From NCBI RefSeq assembly GCF_900547735.1, contig NZ_URHZ01000027.1, positions 1-59,844 of the forward strand: a DNA stretch of 59,844 bases, read 5' to 3'. Under the pieces are notes generated by a model. That model was given only the letters and a program-made list of their open reading frames with translations. It did no database searches and was not told where the DNA came from. A program made the translations under genes and the position numbers. The DNA comes from an uncultured Clostridium sp. (GTDB taxonomy: Bacteria > Bacillota > Clostridia > Lachnospirales > Lachnospiraceae). Numbering within the stretch: the stretch's first letter is position 1; every line of letters begins with the position of its first letter. Shown piece after piece: positions 16,502 to 25,861 of the stretch.

Positions 16502-17728
16502 ATGGCAAATGAAAAGAAAAAGTTACCGCTGGCTTTCTGGATTTTCACAGGTCTTCTGTTAGGTATTTTAGCGGGTATCGGGTTGATGAAGACGCCCGAG
16601 ATTGCGGTAAAATACATCAAGCCCTTTGGTACGCTGTTCCTGAATCTTGTCAAATTTATTGTCGTTCCGATTGTTCTTTTCTCCATCATGTCCGGCGTGA
16701 TCTCCATGAAAGACATACGCAAGGTGGGCAGTATCGGAGTCAAGACGATCGTCTATTACATGTGCACGACGGCAGTTGCGGTAGTGATTGGCCTGGTGCT
16801 TGCCAACCTGTTCAAGGGAAGCTTTAAAGCGCTTGCCGTGACGGAGCTTGAGTATACCGCGAAAGAGGCGCCAAGCTTCATCGAAACTCTGGTTAATATT
16901 TTCCCTAGCAATATCATAGGACCCATGTCGGAGGCAAACATGCTCCAGGTCATTGTGATTGCCCTGTTCTTTGGCTTCGGCGTCATCTCGGTGGGGGAAA
17001 AGGGAAAACCGTTTGCCGATTTTGTGGAGAGCGCCAATACCGTTTCGATGGTGATTATGGAAACGATCATCAAATTCAGCCCCATCGGCGTATTCTGCCT
17101 GATCACTCCCGTGGTGGCGGAGAACGGCCCCAACATACTGGGAAACCTGCTGGCTGTCCTTCTGGTGGCCTATGCCGGATACATCATTCACATGGTGGTG
17201 GTATATTCCGCAACGGTGAGTATGCTCGGTAAAATGAGTCCGATCCGCTTTTTCAGCGGCATGGCGCCCGCAATGATCATGGCTTTTTCCAGTGCCTCCT
17301 CGGTGGGGACGCTGCCTCTGAATCTGGAATGTGTGGAGAAGATGGGAGGAAGGAGAGACGTGGCCAGCTTTGTGCTTCCGTTAGGCGCCACGATAAACAT
17401 GGACGGAACCGCGATTTACCAGGGTGTATGCGCAATCTTTATCGCAGCCTGTTTTAAGGTGGATCTGACTCTGGGACAGCAGCTTACGATTATCCTGACC
17501 GCCACGCTGGCGTCAATCGGCACCGCGGGAGTTCCGGGCGCCGGTATGATAATGCTGGCAATGGTGCTTCAGAGCGTTAACCTCCCGATCGAGGGAATTG
17601 CCCTTGTGGCCGGTATTGACCGGATTTTTGACATGGGCAGGACAACTGTCAATATTACGGGCGACGCAGCCTGTGCCCTGATTGTATCCAGACTGGAAGA
17701 GAAGAAGGAAGCGCGCAGGGCGGGATGA
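16502..17728 (+). CDS. Dicarboxylate/amino acid:cation symporter (DAACS family), 408 aa
   Basis: Sodium- or proton-coupled transporter of the GltP/DctA family for glutamate, aspartate, serine or C4-dicarboxylates. Hairpin 1 shows SSASSVGTLPL, helix 7 the strictly conserved PLGATINMDGTAIYQG, and hairpin 2 ASIGTAGVPGAG. The substrate helix reads DRIFDMGRTTVNITGDA. The length is standard. GTG 16496 is an alternative, but ATG 16502 is better spaced from AGGGGGA at 16488-16494. It ends 2 nt from the convergent methyltransferase gene without a visible terminator. Confidence 0.93.
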   Translation: MANEKKKLPLAFWIFTGLLLGILAGIGLMKTPEIAVKYIKPFGTLFLNLVKFIVVPIVLFSIMSGVISMKDIRKVGSIGVKTIVYYMCTTAVAVVIGLVLANLFKGSFKALAVTELEYTAKEAPSFIETLVNIFPSNIIGPMSEANMLQVIVIALFFGFGVISVGEKGKPFADFVESANTVSMVIMETIIKFSPIGVFCLITPVVAENGPNILGNLLAVLLVAYAGYIIHMVVVYSATVSMLGKMSPIRFFSGMAPAMIMAFSSASSVGTLPLNLECVEKMGGRRDVASFVLPLGATINMDGTAIYQGVCAIFIAACFKVDLTLGQQLTIILTATLASIGTAGVPGAGMIMLAMVLQSVNLPIEGIALVAGIDRIFDMGRTTVNITGDAACALIVSRLEEKKEARRAG

Positions 17729-17730
17729 AA

Positions 17731-18366
17731 TCAATTGAAAGGATGAGCCGTCTTTTTCTTTGCCGCGGCAAAACAGACCGGCGCGGGGCCTCCGTCCAGC
17801 ACGGCGTGCTCCGTCACGGTAAATCCGTGTCCTGACAGAAACTTTATAAATTCCTGTTCATCCCACTTGTGGTAAGACTGGAAGCCGGTTATGTTTACCA
17901 GATGCATCCCGAAGCGGGAGCGTGTTTTCCCGCCGTGAATGAAGGTGGGGGCAAACAGCAGCCCGTCCGGCTTCAGTACGCGGTGTATCTCGGAGAGAGC
18001 CCGTTCCGGGTGGGGCATGATATGGAGGGCGTTGGAGATGACGGCAGCGTCGAATGTCTGGGGCGCATAGGGCAGAGAATTTGCATCCTGTACGGTAAAG
18101 TGCAGGCGGGAAGAACCCGCCTGCTTTTTTGCGCGCTCAATCATCTGCTCCGAGAAGTCGGTGGCCTCCCAAAGGCGCACGCGGCAGGAGAGCGGAAAGG
18201 AGAGCTGACCCGTGCCGCAGGCCACCTCCAGTACGTTCATATCCCTTGTCAGGTACGGAGCGATGCGGCTGCAGATACTCCGGTACAGCGCGGAATGGCT
18301 CCTTGCGAAAAAGGTGTAGAACCGCGACATGTTTTTCCAGTACTGTTTATTGTTGTGATGTTTCAT
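17731..18366 (-). CDS. Class I SAM-dependent methyltransferase, 211 aa
   Basis: Methyltransferase of the UbiE/Methyltransf_11 type. Motif I is LEVACGTGQLSFPL (about 44-57), the acidic loop ATDFSEQMIERAK, and the motif region DAAVISNALHIMPHPERALSEI leads to VLKPDGLLFAPTF. The substrate is unknown. ATG 18366 with AGGAGGC at 18373-18379 is preferred over 18396. It is monocistronic and convergent with the symporter gene. Confidence 0.88.
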   Translation of the reverse strand: MKHHNNKQYWKNMSRFYTFFARSHSALYRSICSRIAPYLTRDMNVLEVACGTGQLSFPLSCRVRLWEATDFSEQMIERAKKQAGSSRLHFTVQDANSLPYAPQTFDAAVISNALHIMPHPERALSEIHRVLKPDGLLFAPTFIHGGKTRSRFGMHLVNITGFQSYHKWDEQEFIKFLSGHGFTVTEHAVLDGGPAPVCFAAAKKKTAHPFN

Positions 18367-18532
18367 CGGTATGCCTCCTGCCGGATAGTCTGGCAAAACG
18401 ATATTCCGTATGCGCAGCGTAGAGCGTCGGTTACCGTCGTGAATTTAAGAGTTAGTTCCTACTAACAAAAATCATAGCATAAGACGCCATAAATTACAAG
18501 GTTGTAGCGATATAAGGAAATATATGGCGCAG

Positions 18533-18561
18533 TTGTCAGAAGCAATCGCCCATGTTAGAAT
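18533..18561 (+). promoter_or_regulatory. vanW promoter
   Basis: TTGTCA (18533-18538), 17 bp, TAGAAT (18556-18561). The predicted start near 18568 excludes the upstream in-frame ATG at 18524 and supports the start at 18605. GTTAGT-TCCT-ACTAAC at 18451-18466 is a small palindrome between the divergent genes. Confidence 0.6.
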
Positions 18562-18604
18562 AAATGATATACCGTCCGTGTCGTTTGAGAAGAGGAGGAT
18601 ATCT

Positions 18605-19474
18605 ATGCCGTTATCAGAAAAGAGCAGCACCCCGATACAAAAACCGGTCAGCCGTTCCGCGCTGCGTTCCAGATGCGGGATGATCTATTACGGTTTTCTG
18701 CGCAGAATGACGTGGCTGGCCATGAGCGGCCGGTTTGCCGGGAAGCGGAGAAAACCGCTTGCTTTCGTCTGGTTTGGGCACAGGACGCCTCTGCTCCGCA
18801 AGCTGCAGGGGCTGGATATGCAGTATCAGTATAATAAAATCACGAACTTAAAGCTGGCTTCGGAAAAGATCAACGGAATTGTGATTCACCCCGGCGAAGT
18901 ATTCAGCTACTGGAAACTGATAGGGAAACCCACACGTAAAAAGGGATATCTGGACGGCATGATCCTGAAAAACGGCCGGGTGGCGGCCGGGACGGGGGGA
19001 GGCCTGTGCCAGCTATCCAATCTGATTTTCTGGATGGCGCTCCATTCACCCCTGACCATCGTAGAGCGGCACCGCCACGGATACGACGTATTTCCCGATT
19101 CCAACAGGAAGCAGCCGTTCGGAAGCGGAGCCACCTGCTCCTATCCCCATATTGATCTGATGATACGAAATGACACCGGGCAGGATATTCAGTTCCGGAC
19201 GTGGCTGGACGGCGAATATCTGTACGGAGAGCTAAGGGCCGGTGTCCCGTCCGCGCTGCGGTATGAAATCGTGGAGAGAAACCACCTGATGAAAAGCGAA
19301 TTCTGGGGCGGATACAGCCGCCATAACGAACTGTACCGCCTTACGTTTGAGGAAGATAACCTGATAGGGGAAGAATTTATTTTGAGTAATCATGCCATTA
19401 TGATGTACGCCCCTTTTATCGGAGAAGGAAATGACGGTGAAGAACCGGGAAGCAGAGGAGAACTTAACAGATGA
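18605..19474 (+). CDS. vanW: VanW family protein, 289 aa
   Basis: VanW-domain protein. Conserved stretches include GIVIHPGEVFSYWKLIG, GRVAAGTGGGLCQLSN and ERHRHGYDVFP. VanW occurs in some vancomycin-resistance clusters and widely in Firmicutes; its biochemical role is not settled and no van genes are nearby. No clear signal peptide is present. The start follows GAGGAGGAT. The stop overlaps the start of topB by 4 nt, an odd pairing of a putative envelope gene with a topoisomerase. Confidence 0.88.
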   Translation: MPLSEKSSTPIQKPVSRSALRSRCGMIYYGFLRRMTWLAMSGRFAGKRRKPLAFVWFGHRTPLLRKLQGLDMQYQYNKITNLKLASEKINGIVIHPGEVFSYWKLIGKPTRKKGYLDGMILKNGRVAAGTGGGLCQLSNLIFWMALHSPLTIVERHRHGYDVFPDSNRKQPFGSGATCSYPHIDLMIRNDTGQDIQFRTWLDGEYLYGELRAGVPSALRYEIVERNHLMKSEFWGGYSRHNELYRLTFEEDNLIGEEFILSNHAIMMYAPFIGEGNDGEEPGSRGELNR

Positions 19475-21675
19475 AATCATTAGTAATAGCAGAGAAACCG
19501 TCGGTGGCCCGCGACATAGCACGTGTCCTGAAATGCGGGAAAGCGCAGAACGGGGCCATCGAAGGCCAGGAATATATTGTAACATGGGGACTGGGCCATC
19601 TCGTCACGCTGGCCGATCCGGAGGACTACAGTCCCAAGTATAAGGAATGGAAGATGGAAGATCTGCCGATGCTGCCGGATACCTTTAAGCTGGAGGTCAT
19701 AAAGCAGACGGCGAAACAGTACAACGCGGTGAAAACGCAGCTTTACAGGAATGATGTGGGAGACGTCATCATAGCCACGGATGCGGGGCGGGAGGGAGAA
19801 CTCGTGGCCCGCCTGATCCTTAAAAAGGCCGGCAGCAGGAAACCCGTCCGGAGACTGTGGATTTCATCGGTCACGGATAAGGCGATCCGGGAGGGATTTG
19901 CCCATCTGAAGGACGGAAGGGAATACGACAACCTCTACGATGCCGCCATGTGCCGCGCCGAGGCGGACTGGATGGTGGGAATCAACGCGACCAGGGCGTT
20001 GACCTGCAAATACAACGCCCAGTTATCCTGCGGCCGTGTACAGACTCCGACCCTTGCCATGATTGCAGCGCGCGAGGAGGAGATAAAGAAATTTGTCCCG
20101 CAGCCTTATTTCGGCATCCGTGCAAAGTGCCAGGAACCTTCCCTGACCCTGACGTGGCAGGATGAAAAATCGGGAAGCGCCCGTTCCTTCGACAAAAACA
20201 GGATGGAAGGGATTCTCTCCTCCCTGCAGGGGGAAAAGGGAAGAGTGGAGGAGGTAAAGCGCACGCCGAAGAAGACATTGGCGCCGCTTCTCTACGATCT
20301 CACGGAGCTTCAGCGGGATGCGAACAAACGGTTTAATTATTCGGCCAAGGAGACGTTAAACATCATGCAGCGGCTGTATGAAAACCATAAAGTCCTGACG
20401 TATCCGAGAACGGATTCCAGATATTTGAGCGCCGACATTGTGCCGACCCTGAAAGAACGGTTAAAGGCCTGCGGCACCGGGCCTTATAAGACACTGGCCG
20501 GCCGCCTTCAGGGGCGCGCCCTGCCGGAAAAGCTGTTTTTCGTAGATGACGGCAAGGTGTCGGATCACCACGCCATCATCCCGACCGAGCAATACGTGCA
20601 GCTGGATCATATGACCGTGGATGAACGGCGTATCTATGATCTGGTGGTCCGCCGTTTCCTGGCCGTTTTGTATCCTCCGTTTGAATATGAACAGACTTCC
20701 CTGACCGTAAAGGCAGGCGGGGAGCGGTTCACGGCCAGAGGAGAGATCGTGAAGACACCGGGCTGGCATGAGGTCTATGAGAACGAGAAGCAGGAAGAAG
20801 ATCCGGATGAGGACGGGCAGGAGATCAAAACCCAGAAACTGCCGGATATCAGGAAGGGCGATGTGCTGAGCGGTCTTGCGTTCCAACTGACGGAAGGAAA
20901 AACGAAAGCTCCGGCCCCGTTCAATGAGGCCACCCTGCTTTCGGCAATGGAAAATCCGGCGGCCTACATGGAGTCGAAGGATCGTGAGATGGTGAAGACA
21001 CTGGGCGAGACGGGCGGACTTGGGACGGTTGCGACACGGGCCGATATTATCGAAAAACTCTTTTCAAGCTTTCTTCTGGAAAAACGCGGGAAAGATATTT
21101 ATCTCACCTCCAAGGCCAGGCAGCTTCTGAATCTGGTTCCGGAGGATTTAAAAAAACCGGAACTGACGGCCGAATGGGAGATGAAGCTTTCAAAGATGGC
21201 GAAGGGCAGTTTAAAGCGCGATGCGTTTATGAGAGAAATCAGGGAGTATTCGGGTGAGCTGATTGAACAGATTAAGGCCGGGGAGGGAAACTTCCGCCAC
21301 GACAACCTGACGAATACAAAGTGCCCCGTATGCGGAAAAAGGATGCTCTCTGTAAAAGGAAAGAACAGTGAAATGTTAGTCTGCCAGGACCGTGAGTGCG
21401 GCCACAGGGAGACCGTTTCCCGGACGTCCAATGCCAGATGCCCGGTCTGCCATAAGAAACTGGAACTGCGCGGAAAAGGGGATGGGCAGATTTTTGTCTG
21501 CCGCTGCGGATATAAAGAGAAACTGTCCGCCTTCCAGGAACGCAGGAAAAAAGAGGGGGCCGGAGTATCGAAAAAAGACGTGGCAAAATACCTGAACCAG
21601 CAGAAAAAAGAGGTGGAGGCGCCGCTCAACAATGCGTTTGCGGAGGCTTTTAAGGGACTTAAGCTGGACGACTGA
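19471..21675 (+). CDS. topB: DNA topoisomerase III (type IA), 734 aa
   Basis: Relaxes and decatenates DNA through a 5'-phosphotyrosine link. The TOPRIM domain begins with MKSLVIAEKPSVARDIA and carries ATDAGREGELVARL. The active-site tyrosine lies in LTYPRTDSRYLS (Y311). The C-terminus has two Cys4 ribbons (CPVCGKRML...CQDREC and CPVCHKKLEL...CRCG) and a basic tail. The length is typical for TopB. Chromosomal TopB is common in Lachnospiraceae, and TopB is also carried on conjugative elements, but no conjugation genes are present here. It is the second gene of a vanW-topB-two-component run. Confidence 0.95.
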   Translation: MKSLVIAEKPSVARDIARVLKCGKAQNGAIEGQEYIVTWGLGHLVTLADPEDYSPKYKEWKMEDLPMLPDTFKLEVIKQTAKQYNAVKTQLYRNDVGDVIIATDAGREGELVARLILKKAGSRKPVRRLWISSVTDKAIREGFAHLKDGREYDNLYDAAMCRAEADWMVGINATRALTCKYNAQLSCGRVQTPTLAMIAAREEEIKKFVPQPYFGIRAKCQEPSLTLTWQDEKSGSARSFDKNRMEGILSSLQGEKGRVEEVKRTPKKTLAPLLYDLTELQRDANKRFNYSAKETLNIMQRLYENHKVLTYPRTDSRYLSADIVPTLKERLKACGTGPYKTLAGRLQGRALPEKLFFVDDGKVSDHHAIIPTEQYVQLDHMTVDERRIYDLVVRRFLAVLYPPFEYEQTSLTVKAGGERFTARGEIVKTPGWHEVYENEKQEEDPDEDGQEIKTQKLPDIRKGDVLSGLAFQLTEGKTKAPAPFNEATLLSAMENPAAYMESKDREMVKTLGETGGLGTVATRADIIEKLFSSFLLEKRGKDIYLTSKARQLLNLVPEDLKKPELTAEWEMKLSKMAKGSLKRDAFMREIREYSGELIEQIKAGEGNFRHDNLTNTKCPVCGKRMLSVKGKNSEMLVCQDRECGHRETVSRTSNARCPVCHKKLELRGKGDGQIFVCRCGYKEKLSAFQERRKKEGAGVSKKDVAKYLNQQKKEVEAPLNNAFAEAFKGLKLDD

Positions 21676-21721
21676 TGATAAGCGGCGGGAACATAAAATT
21701 ACGACGGATACAGGGGGAGAC

Positions 21722-22387
21722 ATGGAGAAAAATAAGATCCTCATTATAGAAGATGAGGCCGCAATCAGGGAACTGCTCTGCATGAACCTGGAGGCGGTCG
21801 GATATGAGACGGAGACGGCCTGCGACGGCACGGAGGCGGAGCGGAAAATCCGGGAAGATCGGGGAGAATACGACCTGGCGCTGGTGGATGTGATGCTGCC
21901 AGGACCGGACGGCTTTGATCTGATTGAAGGGCTGAACGGAAAGGAGATTCCCTGCATTTTCCTGACGGCAAAAGCAGACGTGGCGTCGAAGGTCAAGGGG
22001 CTGCGTCTGGGTGCGGAGGACTATATCGTCAAACCGTTTGAAATGATGGAATTATTCGCCAGGGTGGAGAATGTCCTAAAGCGGAGGAGAAAACTGAAAA
22101 GCACGGTAGAGCTTGACGGCTGCCGGATCGATTTGGCGGGACACAAGATTTATGAGGACGGTGAGGAAATCCAGTTAAAGCCGATGGAATATGATCTGTT
22201 CCTGTTTCTCTGCCGCAACCGGAATGTTGCCTTTACAAGAAACCAGCTGCTCGATAAGATATGGGGCGGCGACTATGGGGGAGAGACAAGGACCGTGGAC
22301 GTCCATGTCGCCAGTTTAAGAAAGAAGCTTAAGGCGGCGTCGAGAATACAGACCATACCGAAACTGGGATACCGCCTGGAGGTTTAA
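21722..22387 (+). CDS. OmpR/PhoB-family response regulator, 221 aa
   Basis: Receiver domain (1-120) with acidic pocket EDE near residue 10, phosphoacceptor D56 in LALVDVMLPG, a threonine in FLTAKAD and the lysine in YIVKPFEM. A winged-helix DNA-binding domain (about 125-221) follows, with LKPMEYDLFLFLCRN and TRTVDVHVASLRKKL. ATG 21722 has GGGGGAG in front; the longer frame from 21632 overlaps topB and is rejected. The cognate kinase gene starts 7 nt downstream. Confidence 0.94.
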   Translation: MEKNKILIIEDEAAIRELLCMNLEAVGYETETACDGTEAERKIREDRGEYDLALVDVMLPGPDGFDLIEGLNGKEIPCIFLTAKADVASKVKGLRLGAEDYIVKPFEMMELFARVENVLKRRRKLKSTVELDGCRIDLAGHKIYEDGEEIQLKPMEYDLFLFLCRNRNVAFTRNQLLDKIWGGDYGGETRTVDVHVASLRKKLKAASRIQTIPKLGYRLEV

Positions 22388-22394
22388 CTGCCGT

Positions 22395-23846
22395 ATGAAA
22401 CTAACGAAAAAACTGATTGTGATTCTTTCCGCCAGCCTGGCGGCGGCCTTTTTGGCCGTCAGCCTTCTGGCGTTCTGGCAGATGCGTTCCCAGAGCATTT
22501 CCGTGGCCGTGGACAACTACGACAGGCAGATGGACTCCATTTCCTACGCCTTTTCGGAAATAGGGACCAGAGAGGATTTTGAGGCCATGGGAGACATTGC
22601 CGCGGAGGCCTACCTGAAATACCAGTTCAGGAAATGTTATAAGGACGGGTATGCCCTTTTAAAGGGGGAGGAGTGTATTGTAAATCTGACCGATTTTGAG
22701 ATTTTGGATCCGGGAGCCCTGGAAGGACCATACAAAATCCAGCGCCTGGGGAAAAAGGCGGTGCTCCTGATGAAGCGTGAGATCAGCCAGTTTCCGGGCT
22801 ATGATGTGCTGATGGCACAGAATATTACCCACTATTATCAGGAGATAGAACGCCGGGGAATCGTTCTGGCGCTGCTGTGCGCAGGAGTCTGGGCGCTGAC
22901 GGCAGCCGCGGCTCTTTTCATGACACATAAGGCGCTGAAACCGCTGGAGGAGCTGACGAGAGCCGCCGTCAAGATCGGCAACGGCAGCCTTGGCGAGCGG
23001 GTGCCGGTGAACAGCCAGGATGAAATCGGAGAATTTGCCGGGGCATTTAACCAGATGACGGAAAAAGTGGAGAAACAGGTAGAAGATCTGGAGCTGCTTC
23101 TGGGGGCGCTGGCCCATGAGATTAAAACTCCGATGACGGCGGTGATAGGGTACTCGGACAGCCTGCTGCATGTCAAACTGACCGAGGAGCAAAAGAAACG
23201 CTCCCTGGAACAGATCCATGACGCAGGCCTGCGTCTGGAACACCTTTCCTCCAAGATGCTGAGCCTCCTCGGCAGATATGAAAATGAGGAAGTGCGTTTT
23301 GAAACGCTGCGGGTATGGGAGCTGATTGACGCTGCGGTAAAGGAGACGGAACCGCTCTGGAGCGCCAAAAAAGTTGTAATAGAGAAAAGGATTCTGACAG
23401 ATAAAAAGCTAATGATAGATAAAAAGCTTATGATAGAGAAGACGAAGGAGCAGGAGACGGAACTATTGATTCAGGCGGACAGGGAGCTGTTTTTGTCCCT
23501 TCTCTTTAATCTGATCCACAACGCGGTGAAGGCGTCGAAGCCGGGAGGAAAAATCAGAATTGAAGCCGGAGATGACCGAATTGTCATCACGGATGAGGGC
23601 TGCGGGATTCCGGCCCGGGATCTGTCCCATGTGACGGAAGCGTTCTATATGGCGGATAAGTCCAGAAGCCGGAATGAGGGCGGCTCCGGGCTGGGGCTGG
23701 CTCTCTGTGAAAAGATTGCCTCACTGCACGGCGTGAGGATAGAAATTAAGAGCCGGCACAAGGCGGACGGATTTCAGGAGGAAGAATGCGGAACGCAGGT
23801 CATCCTCCATTGCAATTTACAGCCCGGCGGTGAGCCGCAGAGCTGA
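22395..23846 (+). CDS. Sensor histidine kinase, 483 aa
   Basis: Membrane sensor kinase paired with the preceding regulator. It has TM1 at about 5-28, an extracytoplasmic loop of about 125 residues, TM2 at about 155-177, and HAMP at about 178-230. The phosphoacceptor H241 lies in ALAHEIKTPMTAVIGYSDS, and a HATPase domain follows (LIHNAVKASKPGG, ITDEGCGIP, GGSGLGLALCEKI). Between the dimerisation domain and the ATPase there is an in-frame duplication of DKKLMI from an 18-bp tandem repeat near 23400-23435. Signal unknown. The downstream lipoprotein may be a target or sensor partner. Confidence 0.93.
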   Translation: MKLTKKLIVILSASLAAAFLAVSLLAFWQMRSQSISVAVDNYDRQMDSISYAFSEIGTREDFEAMGDIAAEAYLKYQFRKCYKDGYALLKGEECIVNLTDFEILDPGALEGPYKIQRLGKKAVLLMKREISQFPGYDVLMAQNITHYYQEIERRGIVLALLCAGVWALTAAAALFMTHKALKPLEELTRAAVKIGNGSLGERVPVNSQDEIGEFAGAFNQMTEKVEKQVEDLELLLGALAHEIKTPMTAVIGYSDSLLHVKLTEEQKKRSLEQIHDAGLRLEHLSSKMLSLLGRYENEEVRFETLRVWELIDAAVKETEPLWSAKKVVIEKRILTDKKLMIDKKLMIEKTKEQETELLIQADRELFLSLLFNLIHNAVKASKPGGKIRIEAGDDRIVITDEGCGIPARDLSHVTEAFYMADKSRSRNEGGSGLGLALCEKIASLHGVRIEIKSRHKADGFQEEECGTQVILHCNLQPGGEPQS

Positions 23847-24004
23847 GGAACGTATTTACAAAACGTTTACATTTTGATGAGGACTTTGCCTGCATAAAAA
23901 GGTAGAATCTCTATATCAAACGGTAGTGAGACGTCCGGCGGATGTTCAATTCACTGTTTACGGGTGATGATTTACCGTTATAAGTGATAAGGAGAGAAGA
24001 AAAA

Positions 24005-25414
24005 GTGAAAAGAAAAAACATGTCCTGTCTGATCCTGTTAACGGCTGCCGCCTGCGCTTTGGCCACCGGCTGCGGCACGGGAGGGGATAAGCAGGTAATC
24101 GGAGAAAAAACGGAGTCCTCCGCCGTGGAGCAGAGCGCGGATGGCGAGAGCGGAGGAGTGGAATACGAGACCGCCGGAAACCATGAACTCAGCGTGCCGG
24201 AACAGGTGCAGGCGCCGGAACATTATAAGACGGAAGTAAAAGAAAAGGGTATGATACTCTCGGCCGACGCCCCGGTTACGGTCCCGGACCTCAAACAGGC
24301 TGTGATCAAAAGTGCAAAATCCGTCAATTATACAAAAGAGGAGTATGAGCAGGTAAAAAAGACTCTGGCAAAAACGCTGGGAGTTACCTGGGAGGAGGAG
24401 ACGGTCAACACGCTGTACTATAGCGAAAGTGAGGAAGAGACCTCAATCAGCGTGGAAAACGGTTCGGCGGGTGACGGCAGCGCGGCAGCCGGCGAACAGG
24501 AGAACACGGTTCTCAAAAGCGGCGATGTATACGGGGAAAGCACAAATACGTGGGGGAAAGATGAAGAGGGATCGGATTATCAGCTCACCTACCGTACGGG
24601 GGCAGATGTTTTTCCTCCTCCCATTTCCCTGATCTGGCTGACCAAAAGATATAATGATGGCCGCCGTTCTGAAAAGCCGTCGGTTGTCTATGGGAATGAC
24701 GACGAGGCATCCGTTTCACGGGCTGGCAAGGCCGGAGAACTTGAGAAAAAGGCAGAAGAACTGCTCAAGGAACTGGGCATAAAGGGATATAAAATTTACG
24801 ATACGAGATGGAGGGAAGCGTTTTTTACAGCAGGCGGTGAGAGCATATCGAATTTCCAATACCGTATCACGTTTACCCCGTCCATAGACGGCGTCGGGGT
24901 GACCTGCCCGAGCCTGGACCTGCCTGACAACGCAAGCTCGGAGGGCCCCTATATCGATGTGATATATAATGAAGACGGAACCCTGACTCACCTCAAAATA
25001 ATTGGCAAAGAAGAACTGGAGGTCAGTGCAAATGACGGAACCTTCCTGCTTCCCTTCGAGGCAATCCATGAGTTATTCGAGCAGTACTGCAAGGATTCCT
25101 ACGGCAGGAACAGCGAGAGCGGCCTGCAGTCCTACCAGAAAGACGAAAAGGCGTCTGCCGGATGGACGGAGCCAGTGACCATGGTGAATGTCAGTAAAGT
25201 AAAGATGGAATATGCCTTCATTGGACGTGAAAACAGGAAAAAGGTGACGGAGCAGGAACTGATTCCAGTATGGAATTTTTACGGAAATGTCTCACGCGGT
25301 CACGAAACGGCGGCGGAGGCGGAGCTGATAGAGAGCGTCGGCGGGGAAATGACGCGGCAGGATGGGATTATTCTCTCGATCCGGGCGGATGACGGAAGGA
25401 TTTTGTGGGAGTGA
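24005..25414 (+). CDS. Lipoprotein of unknown function, 469 aa
   Basis: Secreted lipoprotein: basic start, hydrophobic stretch, and lipobox LATGC at about residues 16-20, then an acidic low-complexity linker. The body contains YKTEVKEKGMILSADAPVTVP and, near the end, EYAFIGRENRKKVTEQELIPVWNF and ILSIRADDGRI, which resemble the DUF6034 lipoproteins of Clostridia (from memory, not verified). The GTG start at 24005 follows GGAGAG at 23991-23996; an in-frame GTG at 23984 would place that SD inside the gene. It lies 158 nt behind the histidine kinase gene and may belong to the same regulon. Confidence 0.75.
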   Translation: MKRKNMSCLILLTAAACALATGCGTGGDKQVIGEKTESSAVEQSADGESGGVEYETAGNHELSVPEQVQAPEHYKTEVKEKGMILSADAPVTVPDLKQAVIKSAKSVNYTKEEYEQVKKTLAKTLGVTWEEETVNTLYYSESEEETSISVENGSAGDGSAAAGEQENTVLKSGDVYGESTNTWGKDEEGSDYQLTYRTGADVFPPPISLIWLTKRYNDGRRSEKPSVVYGNDDEASVSRAGKAGELEKKAEELLKELGIKGYKIYDTRWREAFFTAGGESISNFQYRITFTPSIDGVGVTCPSLDLPDNASSEGPYIDVIYNEDGTLTHLKIIGKEELEVSANDGTFLLPFEAIHELFEQYCKDSYGRNSESGLQSYQKDEKASAGWTEPVTMVNVSKVKMEYAFIGRENRKKVTEQELIPVWNFYGNVSRGHETAAEAELIESVGGEMTRQDGIILSIRADDGRILWE

Positions 25415-25470
25415 GGTGAAGGAATGAGAAACGTGCCGGGGAGATCGCGGCGGAATGGTGAGGCGAGGAG

Positions 25471-25490
25471 GTGAGTCTTCAGTCCCGATG
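25471..25490 (+). repeat. Solo terminal arm of the palindromic element
   Basis: GTCTTCAGTCCCG at 25475-25487, preceded by GTGA, repeats the end of the elements at 34530 and 35181. No matching second arm at the usual 204-nt distance was found, so it looks like a remnant. It again lies just behind a gene end. Confidence 0.55.
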
Positions 25491-25633
25491 GAAGGTTATC
25501 GCGCACCACTCCGGCCTCTTCGCTGTGGCGCGGAGGTCTCTGACTGGAACGGCTTGTAGGATATGCAGAGAATATGCGCTCCGGGCGGCTTCTTAATCAT
25601 GGTTTTTATCATGGTTAGGGAGGCTGTCCGGAG

Positions 25634-25679
25634 TTTTTGTTGAGTGGCAATGAAAAGTTCGCGAAGCGTGCTTTTCATT
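25634..25679 (+). repeat. Dispersed 46-bp repeat, copy 1
   Basis: The segment around TTGAGTGGCAATGAAAAG and TTCGCGAAGCGTGCTTTTC is almost identical to the reverse complement of 55313-55359. Two half-copies (GCATCGCGAAGCGTGTTATT near 25710) follow. The 25415-25861 gap has no gene; it holds this repeat, the solo arm at 25471 and the hairpin at 25724. Confidence 0.65.
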
Positions 25680-25723
25680 ACAATCAATGGCGTTCTTTGC
25701 CATTTCCGTGCATCGCGAAGCGT

Positions 25724-25760
25724 GTTATTGTTCACAGCGCAATGCGGTGAGAACAGTAAC
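25724..25760. repeat. Dispersed hairpin repeat (TTACTGTTCAC type), copy 2
   Basis: GTTATTGTTCAC (25724-25735) and GTGAGAACAGTAAC (25747-25760) repeat the hairpin at 7877-7913 with a 2-nt insertion in one arm. The loop sequence AGCGCAATGCG is also similar, so this is a shared element and not only a shared stem. Confidence 0.6.
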
Positions 25761-25819
25761 ATCTGGCTGTTTTAATGGGAAAAACGGAGTTTTTACTATA
25801 CTGGAAGAATATGGTTTGT

Positions 25820-25827
25820 GTTATAAT
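25820..25827 (+). promoter_or_regulatory. Extended -10 box before the DMT transporter
   Basis: TGTTATAAT with TATAAT at 25822-25827, 35 nt ahead of the start at 25862. A convincing -35 was not seen, as is usual for extended -10 promoters. Confidence 0.45.
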
Positions 25828-25861
25828 ATGATATTGCGAATTGCAAGTCGGAGGAATGAAT

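Noticed and set aside
19471..21675. Integrative conjugative element marked by topB
   Set aside because: No relaxase, type IV secretion, integrase or replication genes nearby; TopB also occurs on ordinary chromosomes.
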